Assembly: GCA_963733105.1 (NCBI GenBank)
Contig: CAVTCB010000004.1
Span: 1-64,000 of the forward strand
Reading direction: 5' to 3'
Length of the DNA: 64,000 nucleotides
DNA from: JAFAYN01 sp963733105
Lineage (GTDB): Bacteria > Gemmatimonadota > Gemmatimonadetes > Longimicrobiales > Longimicrobiaceae
Numbering within the stretch: position 1 is the stretch's first letter; the number at the start of each line of letters is the position of its first letter. The notes beneath the pieces are model-generated. The model saw only the letters and a program-made list of their open reading frames with translations, searched no databases and had not been told where the DNA came from. Position numbers and translations under genes: made by a program. Positions 17,983 to 26,435 of this stretch are shown here, piece by piece.

Positions 17983-18585
17983 TCAGCCGCGGGGGAGGGC
18001 GCGCGCGGCCTTGAAGGCGAACTTCACCGGGGGCATCGGGAAGAAGTCCAGGTAGCGCTCCTTCTCCTGCTCCTCCGCGATCCACTCCGCGAAGCGCGAC
18101 TCCGCCAGCCCGCCGCTCTGCGTCTGCTTCGCCGCGGCGAGGGTGGCGAGGTGGTTGGCGTACTCGTTCTGCGGGTGGCCGGCGTGCCCCTTCACCCAGC
18201 GCCACTGGATCTGGTGGCGCCGCGCCACCGGGAGCAGCTCCTTCCACATCTCCAGGTTCTCGATCTCCCCGGTCTTCCGCTTCCACCCCCGCGCGGCCCA
18301 CCCGTGCACCCACTCCGTCATCCCGTCCACCAGGTAGCGGGAGTCGCTGGTGAAGACCACGCGCGACGGGTTCCGGAGCGCGGCCAGAGGGACCAGCGCG
18401 CTGCGGATGGCCATGCGGTTGTTGGTGGTGTCCGGCTCCGAGACCCAGTAGTCGCGGCGCACCCAGCCGCGCTCGGGGTGGAAGTATTCCACCAGGCCGG
18501 CCGCCCCGCCGGGTCTCGCCCTTCCCTTGAACTGGTTCCCGAGGCAGGACTCGTCGGCGTAGATGAAGACCAGCGGCTCGCTCAT
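17983..18585 (-). CDS. RNase HI-like protein with substituted catalytic residues
   Basis: A 200-residue protein with an RNase HI fold over residues ~5-150: YADESCLGN (Asp11), NNRMAIRSAL, FTSDSRYLVDGMTEWVHGW (Asp81) and VKGHAGHPQNEYANHLAT. Against E. coli RNase HI, two of the four carboxylates are replaced: the Glu after NNRM is Ala59 and the last Asp is Asn144. The rest of the fold, including the GHAGHP loop, is well kept. It could be an inactive nucleic-acid-binding homologue or a variant enzyme. A C-terminal extension (~50 residues, acidic and basic) follows. ATG 18585 is the obvious start. Divergent from carA. Confidence 0.78.
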   Translation of the reverse strand: MSEPLVFIYADESCLGNQFKGRARPGGAAGLVEYFHPERGWVRRDYWVSEPDTTNNRMAIRSALVPLAALRNPSRVVFTSDSRYLVDGMTEWVHGWAARGWKRKTGEIENLEMWKELLPVARRHQIQWRWVKGHAGHPQNEYANHLATLAAAKQTQSGGLAESRFAEWIAEEQEKERYLDFFPMPPVKFAFKAARALPRG

Positions 18586-18664
18586 GTGGCTCCGGTGAGA
18601 GGTTCGTCGGGGCGGGAATCTACCCCCTCCGGGGCCGGTCGCGAAACGGGAGGCGCGCCGGTGC

Positions 18665-18692
18665 TTGACAGACGCCGCCGGGACGGTAGATT
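18665..18692 (+). promoter_or_regulatory. Promoter of carA
   Basis: TTGACA (18665-18670), 16 bases, TAGATT (18687-18692), about 70 bases before the carA start. On the opposite strand, 18617-18622 read in reverse is another TAGATT that may serve the RNase H gene. Confidence 0.6.
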
Positions 18693-18760
18693 GGCGCGGT
18701 CCGCATCCGCTGGTGCGGCATACACTTGACCGACGGTCCGGGAATCCGGGGGGAGAGCAC

Positions 18761-19885
18761 TTGGGCGAGACCGCCGTTTTGATGCTGGAGGACGGGCGGG
18801 TTTTCCGGGGCGAGGCGTTCGGCGCCCGGGGCACCGCGTTCGGCGAGGTGGTCTTCAACACCTCCATGACCGGGTACCAGGAAGTGCTGACGGACCCCTC
18901 GTACACGGGGCAGCTCGTCGCCATGACCTACCCGCTGATCGGCAACTACGGGGTCAACGCCCAGGACGAGGAGTCGGCCCGTCCGCAGGTGGCCGGGTTC
19001 GTCCTGCACGAGGCGCCGCCCCTGTACAGCAACTGGCGGGCGCAGGAGTCGCTGGAGGAGTACCTGCGCCGGAGCGGCGTGGTGGCGATCACCGGGGTGG
19101 ACACCCGCGCGCTCACGCGGCACATCCGCTCCCTCGGCGCGATGCGCGGCGCCATCGCCCACGGCGAGGCGGACCCGGAGGCGCTCCGCGCCGCGATCCT
19201 GGAGCAGCCCTCCATGACCGGGCTGGACCTGGCGGACGGCGTCTCCACCCCGGACCGCTACGTGGTCCCCGCGGTGGGGGAGACCCGCTTCCGCGTGCTC
19301 GCCTACGACTTCGGGGTCAAGTCGCACTCCCTGAAGCTCCTGGCCGAGCGCGGGTGCGAGGTGACCGTCCTCCCTTCCGCCACCCCGGTGGAGGAGATCG
19401 TCGGCGCCGGGGCGGACGGGCTCTTCGTCTCCAACGGACCGGGCGACCCGGAGGCGGTGGGGCACGCGCTGGACTCCATCCGCGGCCTCGCCGAGCGGGA
19501 CACGCCGGTGTTCGGGATCTGCCTGGGGCACCAGCTCATCGCCCGCGCCTTCGGGGCGGAGACCTACAAGCTCCTGTACGGGCACCGCGGGGGGAACCAC
19601 CCGGTGCGCCGCCTGGCCGACGGGGCGGTGGAGATCACCGCCCAGAACCACGGCTTCGCGGTGCGGGGCGACGAGTCGGGGATCCCCGGCGCGCCCGGCC
19701 TCCGCGTGACCCACCTGAACCTCAACGACGGCACCGTGGAGGGGCTGGAGCACCAGGAGCGCCCCGTCTTCTCCGTGCAGTACCACCCGGAGTCGGCCCC
19801 GGGGCCGCACGACTCGCGCTACCTGTTCGACCGTTTCCTGGGCGAGATGGAGCGGCGCTCGGGGGCGGCGAGCAACGACGCTTGA
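18761..19885 (+). CDS. carA: Carbamoyl-phosphate synthase small chain
   Basis: Glutamine amidotransferase subunit that feeds ammonia to CarB for carbamoyl phosphate, used for arginine and pyrimidines. The N-terminal CPSase domain (about 1-150: FNTSMTGYQEVLTDPSYTGQ) and the class I GATase domain (about 180-365) are complete. The nucleophile is Cys254 in GICLGHQL, with QYHPES supplying His and Glu. I chose the TTG at 18761 because GGGGGGAGAG lies just upstream and the protein then aligns with the family start (LMLEDGRVFRGEAFG). carB is not in the window. Confidence 0.92.
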   Translation: MGETAVLMLEDGRVFRGEAFGARGTAFGEVVFNTSMTGYQEVLTDPSYTGQLVAMTYPLIGNYGVNAQDEESARPQVAGFVLHEAPPLYSNWRAQESLEEYLRRSGVVAITGVDTRALTRHIRSLGAMRGAIAHGEADPEALRAAILEQPSMTGLDLADGVSTPDRYVVPAVGETRFRVLAYDFGVKSHSLKLLAERGCEVTVLPSATPVEEIVGAGADGLFVSNGPGDPEAVGHALDSIRGLAERDTPVFGICLGHQLIARAFGAETYKLLYGHRGGNHPVRRLADGAVEITAQNHGFAVRGDESGIPGAPGLRVTHLNLNDGTVEGLEHQERPVFSVQYHPESAPGPHDSRYLFDRFLGEMERRSGAASNDA

Positions 19886-19910
19886 CGGTTTCTACGCGTC
19901 GCATTATCCT
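19882..19910 (+). promoter_or_regulatory. Promoter upstream of the HU gene
   Basis: TTGACG (19882-19887), 17 bases, TATCCT (19905-19910), overlapping the carA stop codon. The leader to the HU start would be about 300 bases. The stretch 19886-20217 otherwise holds no gene, only GC-rich leader with possible hairpins. Confidence 0.45.
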
Positions 19911-20217
19911 TCGCTCCGGATAAACTACCGCCCGTCAATCTCTTAGCTCCTCCTCGTCCAGCCCCGGCGCGCACGCCCCCTGTGGCCGCCGTCGCGGCAC
20001 CGGTTCCCGGCACCTCCCACCGACCCGATTTCCCCTGGAACTCCGGAGCCGCGTGGAGCACGCCGGACCGGCCTCCGCCCGTGATCCGCGGCGGTGTCGA
20101 GGCCCGGGATGCGAGGAGCCCCGGCGGGGCGTCCAACCCGTTGCACGTGGCAGGCCTGCGCTCTTGCGCATCGATCGGGGCGCAGCCCCTGGTTTTCAAC
20201 CCCCAAGGAGGGACTTC

Positions 20218-20514
20218 ATGACCAAGGCGGATCTGGTTCAGCGGGTTGCCGACGCGATCGGTCCCGGGATCACCAAGCGGGACTGTGCGGTGGTCGTCGA
20301 CTCGTTCCTGAACGCCATCAAGGACGCGATGGCGGACCACCAGAACATCGAGATTCGCGGCTTCGGCACCTTCAAGGTCCGCGAGCGCAAGAGCCGTCTG
20401 GCGCGCAATCCCCGCACCGGCGACCCGGTGGAGGTTCCGCCGCGCGCCGTCCCGGTCTTCAAGCCCTCCAAGGAGCTCCGCGCCATGGTGGAGGAGAAGC
20501 CGCTCGAGGTCTGA
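20218..20514 (+). CDS. hup: HU family DNA-binding protein
   Basis: Nucleoid protein of 98 residues that bends and compacts DNA as a dimer. The full HU fold is visible: MTKADLVQRVADAIG at the start, the GFGTFKVRERKSRLARNP signature, then TGDPVEVPPRAVPVFKPSK. A strong AAGGAGGG site eight bases before the ATG fixes the start. It forms a single transcription unit with a long leader and its own terminator. Confidence 0.94.
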   Translation: MTKADLVQRVADAIGPGITKRDCAVVVDSFLNAIKDAMADHQNIEIRGFGTFKVRERKSRLARNPRTGDPVEVPPRAVPVFKPSKELRAMVEEKPLEV

Positions 20515-20542
20515 CTTCGCGGCCGGTCCCCCGCGGCGCGTC

Positions 20543-20575
20543 GGCGCCCACCTCCCCGGGGGTGGGCGCCCTTTT
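20543..20575 (+). terminator. Intrinsic terminator after hup
   Basis: GC-rich stem (20543-20555 with 20558-20570) followed by CTTTTT. Confidence 0.88.
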
Positions 20576-20622
20576 TGCATCCGGATGTCAGGTCCCTTCG
20601 AGAGATCCACGCCCCACCCCGG

Positions 20623-20823
20623 ATGCGCATGTCCCCGCACACGCCCGAGGACCCGTACGGCGACCCGCGGACGGCCTCCTCCACGCCGCGGCTGGGCCCC
20701 TACCAGACCGAGTACGACGTGCGCCGAGGCTACGACGAGGAGCCCTCGCGGCCGGACCGCGCCACGCTCCACCGGGCCTTCCACGACCCGGGCTGGATCG
20801 GGCGGCGGCGCGACGACCGCTGA
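20623..20823 (+). CDS. Small hypothetical protein
   Basis: A 66-residue charged, proline-rich protein of unknown function (GPYQTEYDVRRGYDEEPSRP, then DPGWIGRRRDDR). No signal peptide or membrane segment. Two in-frame ATGs at 20623 and 20629 are possible starts. It has the codon bias of the core genes and sits between a terminator and the next gene, which supports it modestly. It may be restricted to this lineage. Confidence 0.45.
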   Translation: MRMSPHTPEDPYGDPRTASSTPRLGPYQTEYDVRRGYDEEPSRPDRATLHRAFHDPGWIGRRRDDR

Positions 20824-20891
20824 CCCCTCCCGCGGGGGCGGGTGGCACGCTCCCTGCCCGGGACGCGGCCGGACCCATCACCGGAGGGCGT

Positions 20892-21197
20892 ATGCTGATC
20901 CAGGAAGTGGAGACGGAGCTGACCCCGGAAGAGGTGATCGCGCAGGCGCGGTCGTTCTTCTCCATGCAGTTCTCCCCCTACGCCGGGTTCGAGGAGGACG
21001 CGAGCGAGTCGCACATCCGCTTCGCCACCGAGGCGGGGGACGTGACCATCGGCGTGGGGACCAAGGAGGGGAAGACCGTGGTCCGGGGCTCCAGCTCGCG
21101 GCTGCACCACGAGGTGTCGCAGTTCCTCACCACGCTGTCGGCGCCGGAGGAGGTGCGGCAGAACGTAGCCGGGCCGGGCGTCTCCGGGGCGGGGTGA
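20892..21197 (+). CDS. Conserved-looking small protein, function unknown
   Basis: A 101-residue soluble protein starting MLIQEVETELTPEEVIAQAR, with a predicted alpha/beta pattern (FEEDASESHIRFATEAGDVT, IGVGTKEGKTVVRGSSSRL) and an amphipathic C-terminal helix. The segment looks like a small START/Bet-v1-like or regulator fold, but I do not recognise a family. GGAGGG lies seven bases before the ATG. It precedes the moa genes by 80 bases and may be in the same transcription unit. Confidence 0.6.
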   Translation: MLIQEVETELTPEEVIAQARSFFSMQFSPYAGFEEDASESHIRFATEAGDVTIGVGTKEGKTVVRGSSSRLHHEVSQFLTTLSAPEEVRQNVAGPGVSGAG

Positions 21198-21277
21198 CGC
21201 CGGCGCGCTCTGAACTTGCCTCCGGGGGCGGGGTAGCAGACTTTCACTGCTGCCCCGCTTCCCTTTTCATTCTCCCG

Positions 21278-21523
21278 ATGACCGTACGCTCCCTCTTCTT
21301 CGCCACCTACCGCGACCTGGCCGGCTCCGAGGAGCTGGCGGTGGAGCTGCCGCCCTCCGCGACGGTGGCGGACCTGGTGCGCGAGCTGCGCGCCTCGCAC
21401 GCGGGGCTCGCGGCGCTCCCGGAGGTCCCCGCCGTGGCGGTGAACATGGAGTACGCCCCGCTCTCCACCGCGCTGCGGGACGGGGACGAGGTGGCGTTCA
21501 TCCCCCCCGTGGCCGGAGGATAG
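21278..21523 (+). CDS. moaD: Molybdopterin synthase sulfur carrier subunit
   Basis: An 81-residue ubiquitin-fold protein that carries sulfur as a C-terminal thiocarboxylate for molybdopterin. Visible features are LFFATYRDLAGSEELAVELP, DGDEVAFIPPVAGG and the required terminal Gly-Gly. ATG 21278 gives the standard length. The stop is two bases before moaE, so moaD, moaE and moaA form one unit. Confidence 0.9.
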   Translation: MTVRSLFFATYRDLAGSEELAVELPPSATVADLVRELRASHAGLAALPEVPAVAVNMEYAPLSTALRDGDEVAFIPPVAGG

Positions 21524-21525
21524 GC

Positions 21526-21969
21526 GTGCCCCTCTGCCGCATCGTCCGCGAGCCCCTGGACGCCTCGGCGCTCCTGCGGGAGACGGTGTCCCCCTCGGAC
21601 GGGGCGGCGCTCCTCTTCTGGGGCGTGGTGCGCGACGAGCACGCGGGGCGCGCGGTCTCGCACCTGGAGTACGAGGCGTACGCGGCCATGGCGGAGGCGA
21701 AGCTGCGGGAGATCGCGGAGGAGGCGCGGGAGCGCTGGGGAACGGGCGAGGTGGCGGTGGTGCACCGGGTGGGGCGGCTGGAGGTGGGGGAGGCGAGCGT
21801 GGCGATCGTGGTGGCGTCGCCGCACCGGGCGGAGGCGTACGAGGCCTCGCGCTACGTGATCGAGGAGCTGAAGCGGCGGGTCCCCATCTGGAAGCGGGAG
21901 GGGTACGTGGACGGGGAGTCGGAGTGGGTCCCCGGGTTCACGCCCGGGGTCGCGGAGGGGGCCCGGTGA
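21526..21969 (+). CDS. moaE: Molybdopterin synthase catalytic subunit
   Basis: Converts precursor Z (cPMP) to molybdopterin using MoaD thiocarboxylate. The family motifs are clear: FWGVVRDEHAGRAVSHLEYE, VHRVGRLEVGEASVAIVV, then KRRVPIWKREGYVDG with the two active-site lysines. It starts with GTG, 147 residues, normal length. The stop overlaps the moaA GTG by four bases. Confidence 0.92.
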   Translation: MPLCRIVREPLDASALLRETVSPSDGAALLFWGVVRDEHAGRAVSHLEYEAYAAMAEAKLREIAEEARERWGTGEVAVVHRVGRLEVGEASVAIVVASPHRAEAYEASRYVIEELKRRVPIWKREGYVDGESEWVPGFTPGVAEGAR

Positions 21970-23021
21970 GCGGCCGCCTGGTGCAGATCGGCGGGGTGGC
22001 GCCGGCGCCGGAGCGCCGCCCGGTCCCCGAGGCGGGACCCATGGAGGACGGCTTCGGCCGCCGCGTGGAGTACCTCCGCGTCTCGGTGACGGACAAGTGC
22101 AACCTCCGCTGCGTGTACTGCATGCCGGAGGAGGGGCTCCCCTGGCTGAAGCGGGAGGAGATCCTCCGCTACGAGGAGGTGGCGGAGGTCGTCCGGGTCA
22201 TGGCGGGGATGGGGCTGCGCCGGGTGCGGCTGACGGGGGGGGAGCCGCTGGTGCGCCGCGACCTCCCGCGGCTGGTGCGGCTGATCCGCGCGGTCCCGGA
22301 GATCGAGGACCTGGCGCTCTCCACCAACGCGGTGCTCCTGGCGGAGCTGGCGGCGGAGCTGCGCGACGCGGGGGTGGACCGCGTGAACGTGTCGCTGGAC
22401 TCGCTCCGCCCGGAGCGGATCGACGCCATCTCGCGCCGGTCGGGCTCGGCCGCGGCGATCTTCGCGGGGCTGGAGGCGGCGGAGCGCGCCGGCTTCGCGC
22501 CGATCAAGGTGAACTGCGTGGTGATGCGCGGCCGCAACGACGACGAGGTGGCCGACTTCGCGGCGATCACGCGCGAGCGCCCCTGGCACGTCCGCTTCAT
22601 CGAGGTGATGCCCACGGGGGAGAACCTGGGCGTGTCGCAGGACGAGTTCGTGTCGTCGGACGAGACCCTGGCGCGCGTCGCGGAGGTCGGCGACCTGCGG
22701 CCCGTCCGCGGCCCCGCCGGGAACGGCCCCGCGCGCTACTACGCGTTCGACGGGGCCCCGGGGACGGTGGGCGTCATCACGCCCATGAGCCACAACTACT
22801 GCGGGACCTGCAACCGGATGCGCCTGACGGCGGACGGGCAGCTCCGCCCCTGCCTCTTCGGAGACATCCAGACGGACCTGCGCGACCCCCTCCGCCGCGG
22901 GGAGCCCATCGAGCCGCTGGTGCGCGAGACGCTGCGGATCAAGCCGGAGCGGCACTGGCTGGTGCAGGGAAGCGACGCCGGGAGCGGCGGGCTGCTGGCG
23001 CTGTCGCAGGTGGGGGGATAG
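21966..23021 (+). CDS. moaA: GTP 3',8-cyclase MoaA (radical SAM)
   Basis: First enzyme of molybdenum-cofactor synthesis; with MoaC it turns GTP into cPMP. The radical-SAM cluster is Cys45, Cys49 and Cys52 (CNLRCVYC), and the second iron-sulfur cluster is in CGTCNRMRLTADGQLRPCLF. The protein ends in Gly-Gly, as MoaA requires. The GTG at 21966 overlaps the moaE stop (GTGA). Length 351. moaC is not in the window. Confidence 0.94.
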   Translation: MSGRLVQIGGVAPAPERRPVPEAGPMEDGFGRRVEYLRVSVTDKCNLRCVYCMPEEGLPWLKREEILRYEEVAEVVRVMAGMGLRRVRLTGGEPLVRRDLPRLVRLIRAVPEIEDLALSTNAVLLAELAAELRDAGVDRVNVSLDSLRPERIDAISRRSGSAAAIFAGLEAAERAGFAPIKVNCVVMRGRNDDEVADFAAITRERPWHVRFIEVMPTGENLGVSQDEFVSSDETLARVAEVGDLRPVRGPAGNGPARYYAFDGAPGTVGVITPMSHNYCGTCNRMRLTADGQLRPCLFGDIQTDLRDPLRRGEPIEPLVRETLRIKPERHWLVQGSDAGSGGLLALSQVGG

Positions 23022-23065
23022 GCGGGTCCGGCACTCGGCGTCAACCACATACCCGACGGAGCCCA

Positions 23066-23230
23066 ATGACTTACAAGGTCGTTCTCCATCAGAGCGAAGA
23101 AGGATTCGCCGTGAGCTGTCCTGGTCTGCCGGGGTGCTGGTCGCAGGGTGCCACGGAAGCCGAGGCACTGGAGAGCATCCGGGATGCGATCCAGGAGTAT
23201 CTCGCCGCCGTGAACAGTATGGTCGGCTAG
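23066..23230 (+). CDS. HicB-like small protein, orphan
   Basis: A 54-residue protein with the HicB/UPF0150 fold: VVLHQSEEGFAVSCPGLPGC, then SQGATEAEALESIRDAIQEY. HicB antitoxins normally pair with HicA, a short double-stranded RNA-binding toxin; none is adjacent. There is no C-terminal DNA-binding domain. Orphan proteins of this kind are common and their role is unclear. A terminator follows directly. Confidence 0.8.
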   Translation: MTYKVVLHQSEEGFAVSCPGLPGCWSQGATEAEALESIRDAIQEYLAAVNSMVG

Positions 23231-23255
23231 CTCTCCAACAGGGCGCGACGAACGA

Positions 23256-23288
23256 GGGGCCGCTCGGTTTCGACCGGGCGGCCCCTTT
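23256..23288 (+). terminator. Terminator after the HicB-like gene
   Basis: Stem formed by GGGGCCG...CGGCCCC with inner pairing CGGT/ACCG around TTCG, then TTTT. Confidence 0.8.
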
Positions 23289-23342
23289 TCGCGTCCTGCG
23301 CCCACAAGCTGCGCGCCGTGGTGCCGCTTACCTCGCGTGCGC

Positions 23343-23933
23343 TCAGCTCCGGGCGGCAGACGTGCCAGGCGAACCCGTGCGAGCCTCGGGACCAAGGCGA
23401 TAAATCAGCAAAGCACCCCAGGCGGTGCCAGCAAGATAAGCAGCTGCGGCCAGCAGCGTCGGAAGAATGGTCCGGAGGCCGTTTTGGAGAATGTGCTCGA
23501 CGACGATACCAGCTCCGATGAGAATGAAAACAGTAGGAATCACGGTCGCTATCCATGTCGCCGCACTACGGATCCGTGCCAGCCGAAGTACGGCCGAGCT
23601 CCCATCCTCGCCCCAGATCGCGCGCTCGAAGGTAGCGACCGGATCGTTTACGAAGTGCTCGGCGATGAACCGGGAAATCGCCCTGGCATGCAGGGCATAT
23701 TCAAGCATTTTCGGCATCAAGGAGTATCGCCAGCATTGGGAGGACGGCAACTGCGGAGATGCCGAGCACGGCTTCAGATCCTTTGACATTCACGAACGGC
23801 TTGCTGACCAGGAAGGCGATCACGGTGCCAACCAAGAGGAGCTTCTGGAGCCAGAGGCCTGGTACTTCTCGATGTAGCTGCTCGTCTCGGCTCGGAGACT
23901 TTTGTACAGCTCGATGTCCAGAGGTGATGTCAT
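23343..23933 (-). pseudogene. Membrane protein of unknown function, frameshifted
   Basis: Three successive frames join into one protein of about 195 residues: MTSPLDIELYKSLRAETSSY, then LWLQKLLLVGTVIAFLVSK, then MLEYALHARAISRF and two further membrane segments (WIATVIPTVFILIGAGIVVE and LPTLLAAAAYLAGTAWGALL). One base is missing near 23860 (EKVPGLWLQK is restored by one G), and one extra A lies in the AAAA run near 23708. GC content and codon use are visibly lower than in neighbours, suggesting transfer. The role is unknown. Read error and true decay are both possible. Confidence 0.6.
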
Positions 23934-24197
23934 GGGAGTACACCGGGCAGGGGACGCGACTTGGTAGTGGTTTGCCGAACCGTCACGGGTTGCTGCCCGG
24001 TGGTCACGCTCAGGGTGGGGCGGAGCCGAAGCATTCGCATGCATGAAAGTAGACCCGGCCTTCCGCTGCTGCAAGCAAATTGTCGGCATGGGCGCGGACC
24101 GCCGGCGCCACAGGGGTGAGCTCGACCGCACGAGGGCTCGCGGGCGCCCACCCCGCGCCGTACATTCGGGCCGGCTCCGAACCCCGATCCCGACCAC

Positions 24198-24677
24198 ATG
24201 AATCCGCCCGCAGACCCCGTCCACGTCGCCCTGTACGAGCCCGAGATCCCCGGGAACGCGGGGGCGGTCGCGCGCACCTGCGGCGCCGCGGGCGCGCCGC
24301 TGCACCTGATCGGGAGGCTCGGCTTCTCCTTCACGCACCCCAAGGCGAAGCGGGCGCTGATGGACTACTGGCAGCACGTGGACTACACGGTGCACACCGC
24401 CTGGGAGGACTTCGCGGCGCGGGTGGAGGGGCGCAGGATATGGGCATTCACCACCAAGGCCGAGCGGTCGTTCTGGGACGCCGACTTCGCTCCCGGCGAC
24501 GTCCTCCTCTTCGGCCCCGAGTCGCGCGGGCTCCCGGACGAGGTGCTCGCCACCGCCCCCGGGCGCGCGCTGCGCATCCCCATGCGCCCCGAGACGCGCT
24601 CGCTCAACCTCTCCACCTCCGTCGGGATCGCGCTCTACGAGGCGCTCCGGCAGACCGGCTTCCGGAGCGGGGCCTAG
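24198..24677 (+). CDS. trmL: tRNA (cytidine(34)-2'-O)-methyltransferase
   Basis: SPOUT-class enzyme that methylates the ribose of the wobble base in tRNA-Leu species. The deep trefoil knot motifs are visible: PEIPGNAGAVARTCGA at the start, LLFGPESRGLPDEVL in the middle, and IPMRPETRSLNLSTSVGIAL at the end. 159 residues, normal length. Its stop overlaps that of the convergent Uma2 gene by three to four bases. ATG 24198 is the only sensible start. Confidence 0.9.
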   Translation: MNPPADPVHVALYEPEIPGNAGAVARTCGAAGAPLHLIGRLGFSFTHPKAKRALMDYWQHVDYTVHTAWEDFAARVEGRRIWAFTTKAERSFWDADFAPGDVLLFGPESRGLPDEVLATAPGRALRIPMRPETRSLNLSTSVGIALYEALRQTGFRSGA

Positions 24678-25231
24678 ACGAACAGGCTCCCGACCCGGAC
24701 CTTCCACCCGGGCACCACGTCCCCACCGTCGATCTCGTCGTCCTCCCCCAGCACGCGGATCTCCTCGCGCGAGCGGTAGACCGTCGCGTTTCGGCACTTC
24801 GGATGGATCACGACGACCATCCGCGTCCCTGCGTCCAGCCAGTCCAGCACCTTCTCCACTACCTCATCATAGGTGTCACCGGGGGAGACCACCTCGACGG
24901 CGAGGTCCGGCGCACCCGGCAGGTATCCCTCCATGTCTCCCACGGCGTCCGCCCGCTCCCTGCGCAGGAAGGCGGCGTCGGGCGCGCGAACGGTGTCCGG
25001 GTCGGAGGCGAGGTGGAAGCCGGTACCCGCCGCGAAAGCCACACCGAGCGAGCCGGCCCGCACGTGCTCCCCCAGCAGCGCACCCGCTCTCGCGGCCACG
25101 AGCCCGTGCAGCGCTTCCCCGAAAGGCATCCTCCTCAACTCGCCGCGGACCAGTTCGTGGCGGAAGCCGTCGTCTCGAATCCGGAGAAGCTCGTCGGCGG
25201 TGACCGGTCGTATCGGGGGCTGTATGCTCAT
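24674..25231 (-). CDS. Uma2 family protein (PD-(D/E)XK nuclease fold)
   Basis: Family once called DUF820, with a restriction-endonuclease-like fold; biological role mostly unknown. Motifs are HELVRGELRRMPFGEALHG, RAPDAAFLRRER, LPGAPDLAVEVVSPGDTYDE (with the Asp and Glu-Val of the nuclease core) and KVLDWLDAGTRMVVVIHPK. I took the ATG at 25231; another ATG nine codons upstream is possible. 185 residues, normal. It is convergent with trmL and divergent from mdh. Confidence 0.85.
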   Translation of the reverse strand: MSIQPPIRPVTADELLRIRDDGFRHELVRGELRRMPFGEALHGLVAARAGALLGEHVRAGSLGVAFAAGTGFHLASDPDTVRAPDAAFLRRERADAVGDMEGYLPGAPDLAVEVVSPGDTYDEVVEKVLDWLDAGTRMVVVIHPKCRNATVYRSREEIRVLGEDDEIDGGDVVPGWKVRVGSLFV

Positions 25232-25343
25232 GCGGACCTCGCGGGTGGAGGGTTCCATCACGTTCGGATTCGATCGCCCGCAACGCAAGCGGCAACCCCG
25301 GTTTTCACCCGAAACAAATCCATATCCGGGGCGTCTCCTTCCG

Positions 25344-25372
25344 TTGACACCGGGGGGGCACATCTCTAAGTT
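25344..25372 (+). promoter_or_regulatory. Promoter of mdh
   Basis: TTGACA (25344-25349), 17 bases, TAAGTT (25367-25372), about 64 bases before the mdh ATG. Best promoter match in the window after that of the tRNA cluster. Confidence 0.65.
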
Positions 25373-25435
25373 CCCCGCGAACCGGACGGGTCCGGTGGTT
25401 TATCAGAAACCAGCACACTTTCAGCCTTCGGATAC

Positions 25436-26356
25436 ATGGACAAGATCACCGTCGTCGGCGCGGGGAACGTGGGCGCCACCGCCGCGCAGCGCGTCGCCGA
25501 GAAGGAGCTCGCGCGGCAGGTCGTCCTGATCGACATCGCCGAGGGGATTCCCCAGGGGAAGGGGCTCGACCAGTGGGAGTCCGCCCCCATCGAGGGCTTC
25601 GACTCGCGCGTGATCGGGACCAACGGGTACGAGGAGTCGGCCGGGTCGGGGATCTACATCGTCACCGCCGGGATCGCCCGCAAGCCGGGGATGAGCCGCG
25701 ACGACCTCCTGACCACCAACGCCGGGATCGTCCGCCAGGTCTCGGAGAACATCGCCCGCGTCTCCCCCGACGCCATCATCATCATGGTCAGCAACCCGCT
25801 GGACGTGATGTGCTACGTGGCGATGAAGGCCTCCGGCTTCCCGCGCGAGCGGGTGATCGGGATGGCCGGGGTGCTCGACACCGCCCGCTACCGCTCCTTC
25901 CTGGCGATGGAGCTGGACGTGTCGGTGGAGGACATCCAGGCCATGGTGCTGGGCGGCCACGGCGACACCATGGTGCCGCTCATCTCCTACACCACCGTCT
26001 CCGGCATCCCCGTCACGCAGCTGATGGAGAAGGCGACGCTGGACGCCATCGTGGACCGCACCCGCAACGGCGGCGCGGAGATCGTGAAGTACCTCAAGAC
26101 CGGCTCCGCCTACTACGCCCCCTCCGCCGGCGCCGTCCAGATGGCCGAGGCCATCGTCAAGGACAAGAAGCGCATCCTCCCCTGCGCCGCCTGGCTGCAG
26201 GGCGAGTACGGGATGAGCGACCTGTTCCTGGGCGTCCCCTGCAAGCTGGGGAAGGGCGGGCTGGAGCGGATCATCGAGGTGGAGCTGACCGAGGCCGAGC
26301 GGGCCGAGCTGGCGAAGTCCGCCGAGGCCGTCCTGGAGCCCATGAAGCTGGTCTGA
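25436..26356 (+). CDS. mdh: Malate dehydrogenase (LDH-like type)
   Basis: Oxidises malate to oxaloacetate with NAD in the TCA cycle. The NAD site GAGNVGATAAQRVAEKEL, the substrate loop ARKPGMSRDDLL (Arg selecting malate) and the catalytic His175 in LGGHGDTMVPL are all present. Length of 306 residues and sequence style match the LDH-like bacterial MDH. It is followed 79 bases later by the sdh operon, so malate and succinate oxidation genes are neighbours. Confidence 0.94.
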   Translation: MDKITVVGAGNVGATAAQRVAEKELARQVVLIDIAEGIPQGKGLDQWESAPIEGFDSRVIGTNGYEESAGSGIYIVTAGIARKPGMSRDDLLTTNAGIVRQVSENIARVSPDAIIIMVSNPLDVMCYVAMKASGFPRERVIGMAGVLDTARYRSFLAMELDVSVEDIQAMVLGGHGDTMVPLISYTTVSGIPVTQLMEKATLDAIVDRTRNGGAEIVKYLKTGSAYYAPSAGAVQMAEAIVKDKKRILPCAAWLQGEYGMSDLFLGVPCKLGKGGLERIIEVELTEAERAELAKSAEAVLEPMKLV

Positions 26357-26435
26357 AGCCGCGCGGCGCCGCGTCCCGTCCGGGGCGCGGCGCCTTCGCG
26401 TGGCGCCGATACGCGCGTCTTACGGAGACTGCATC

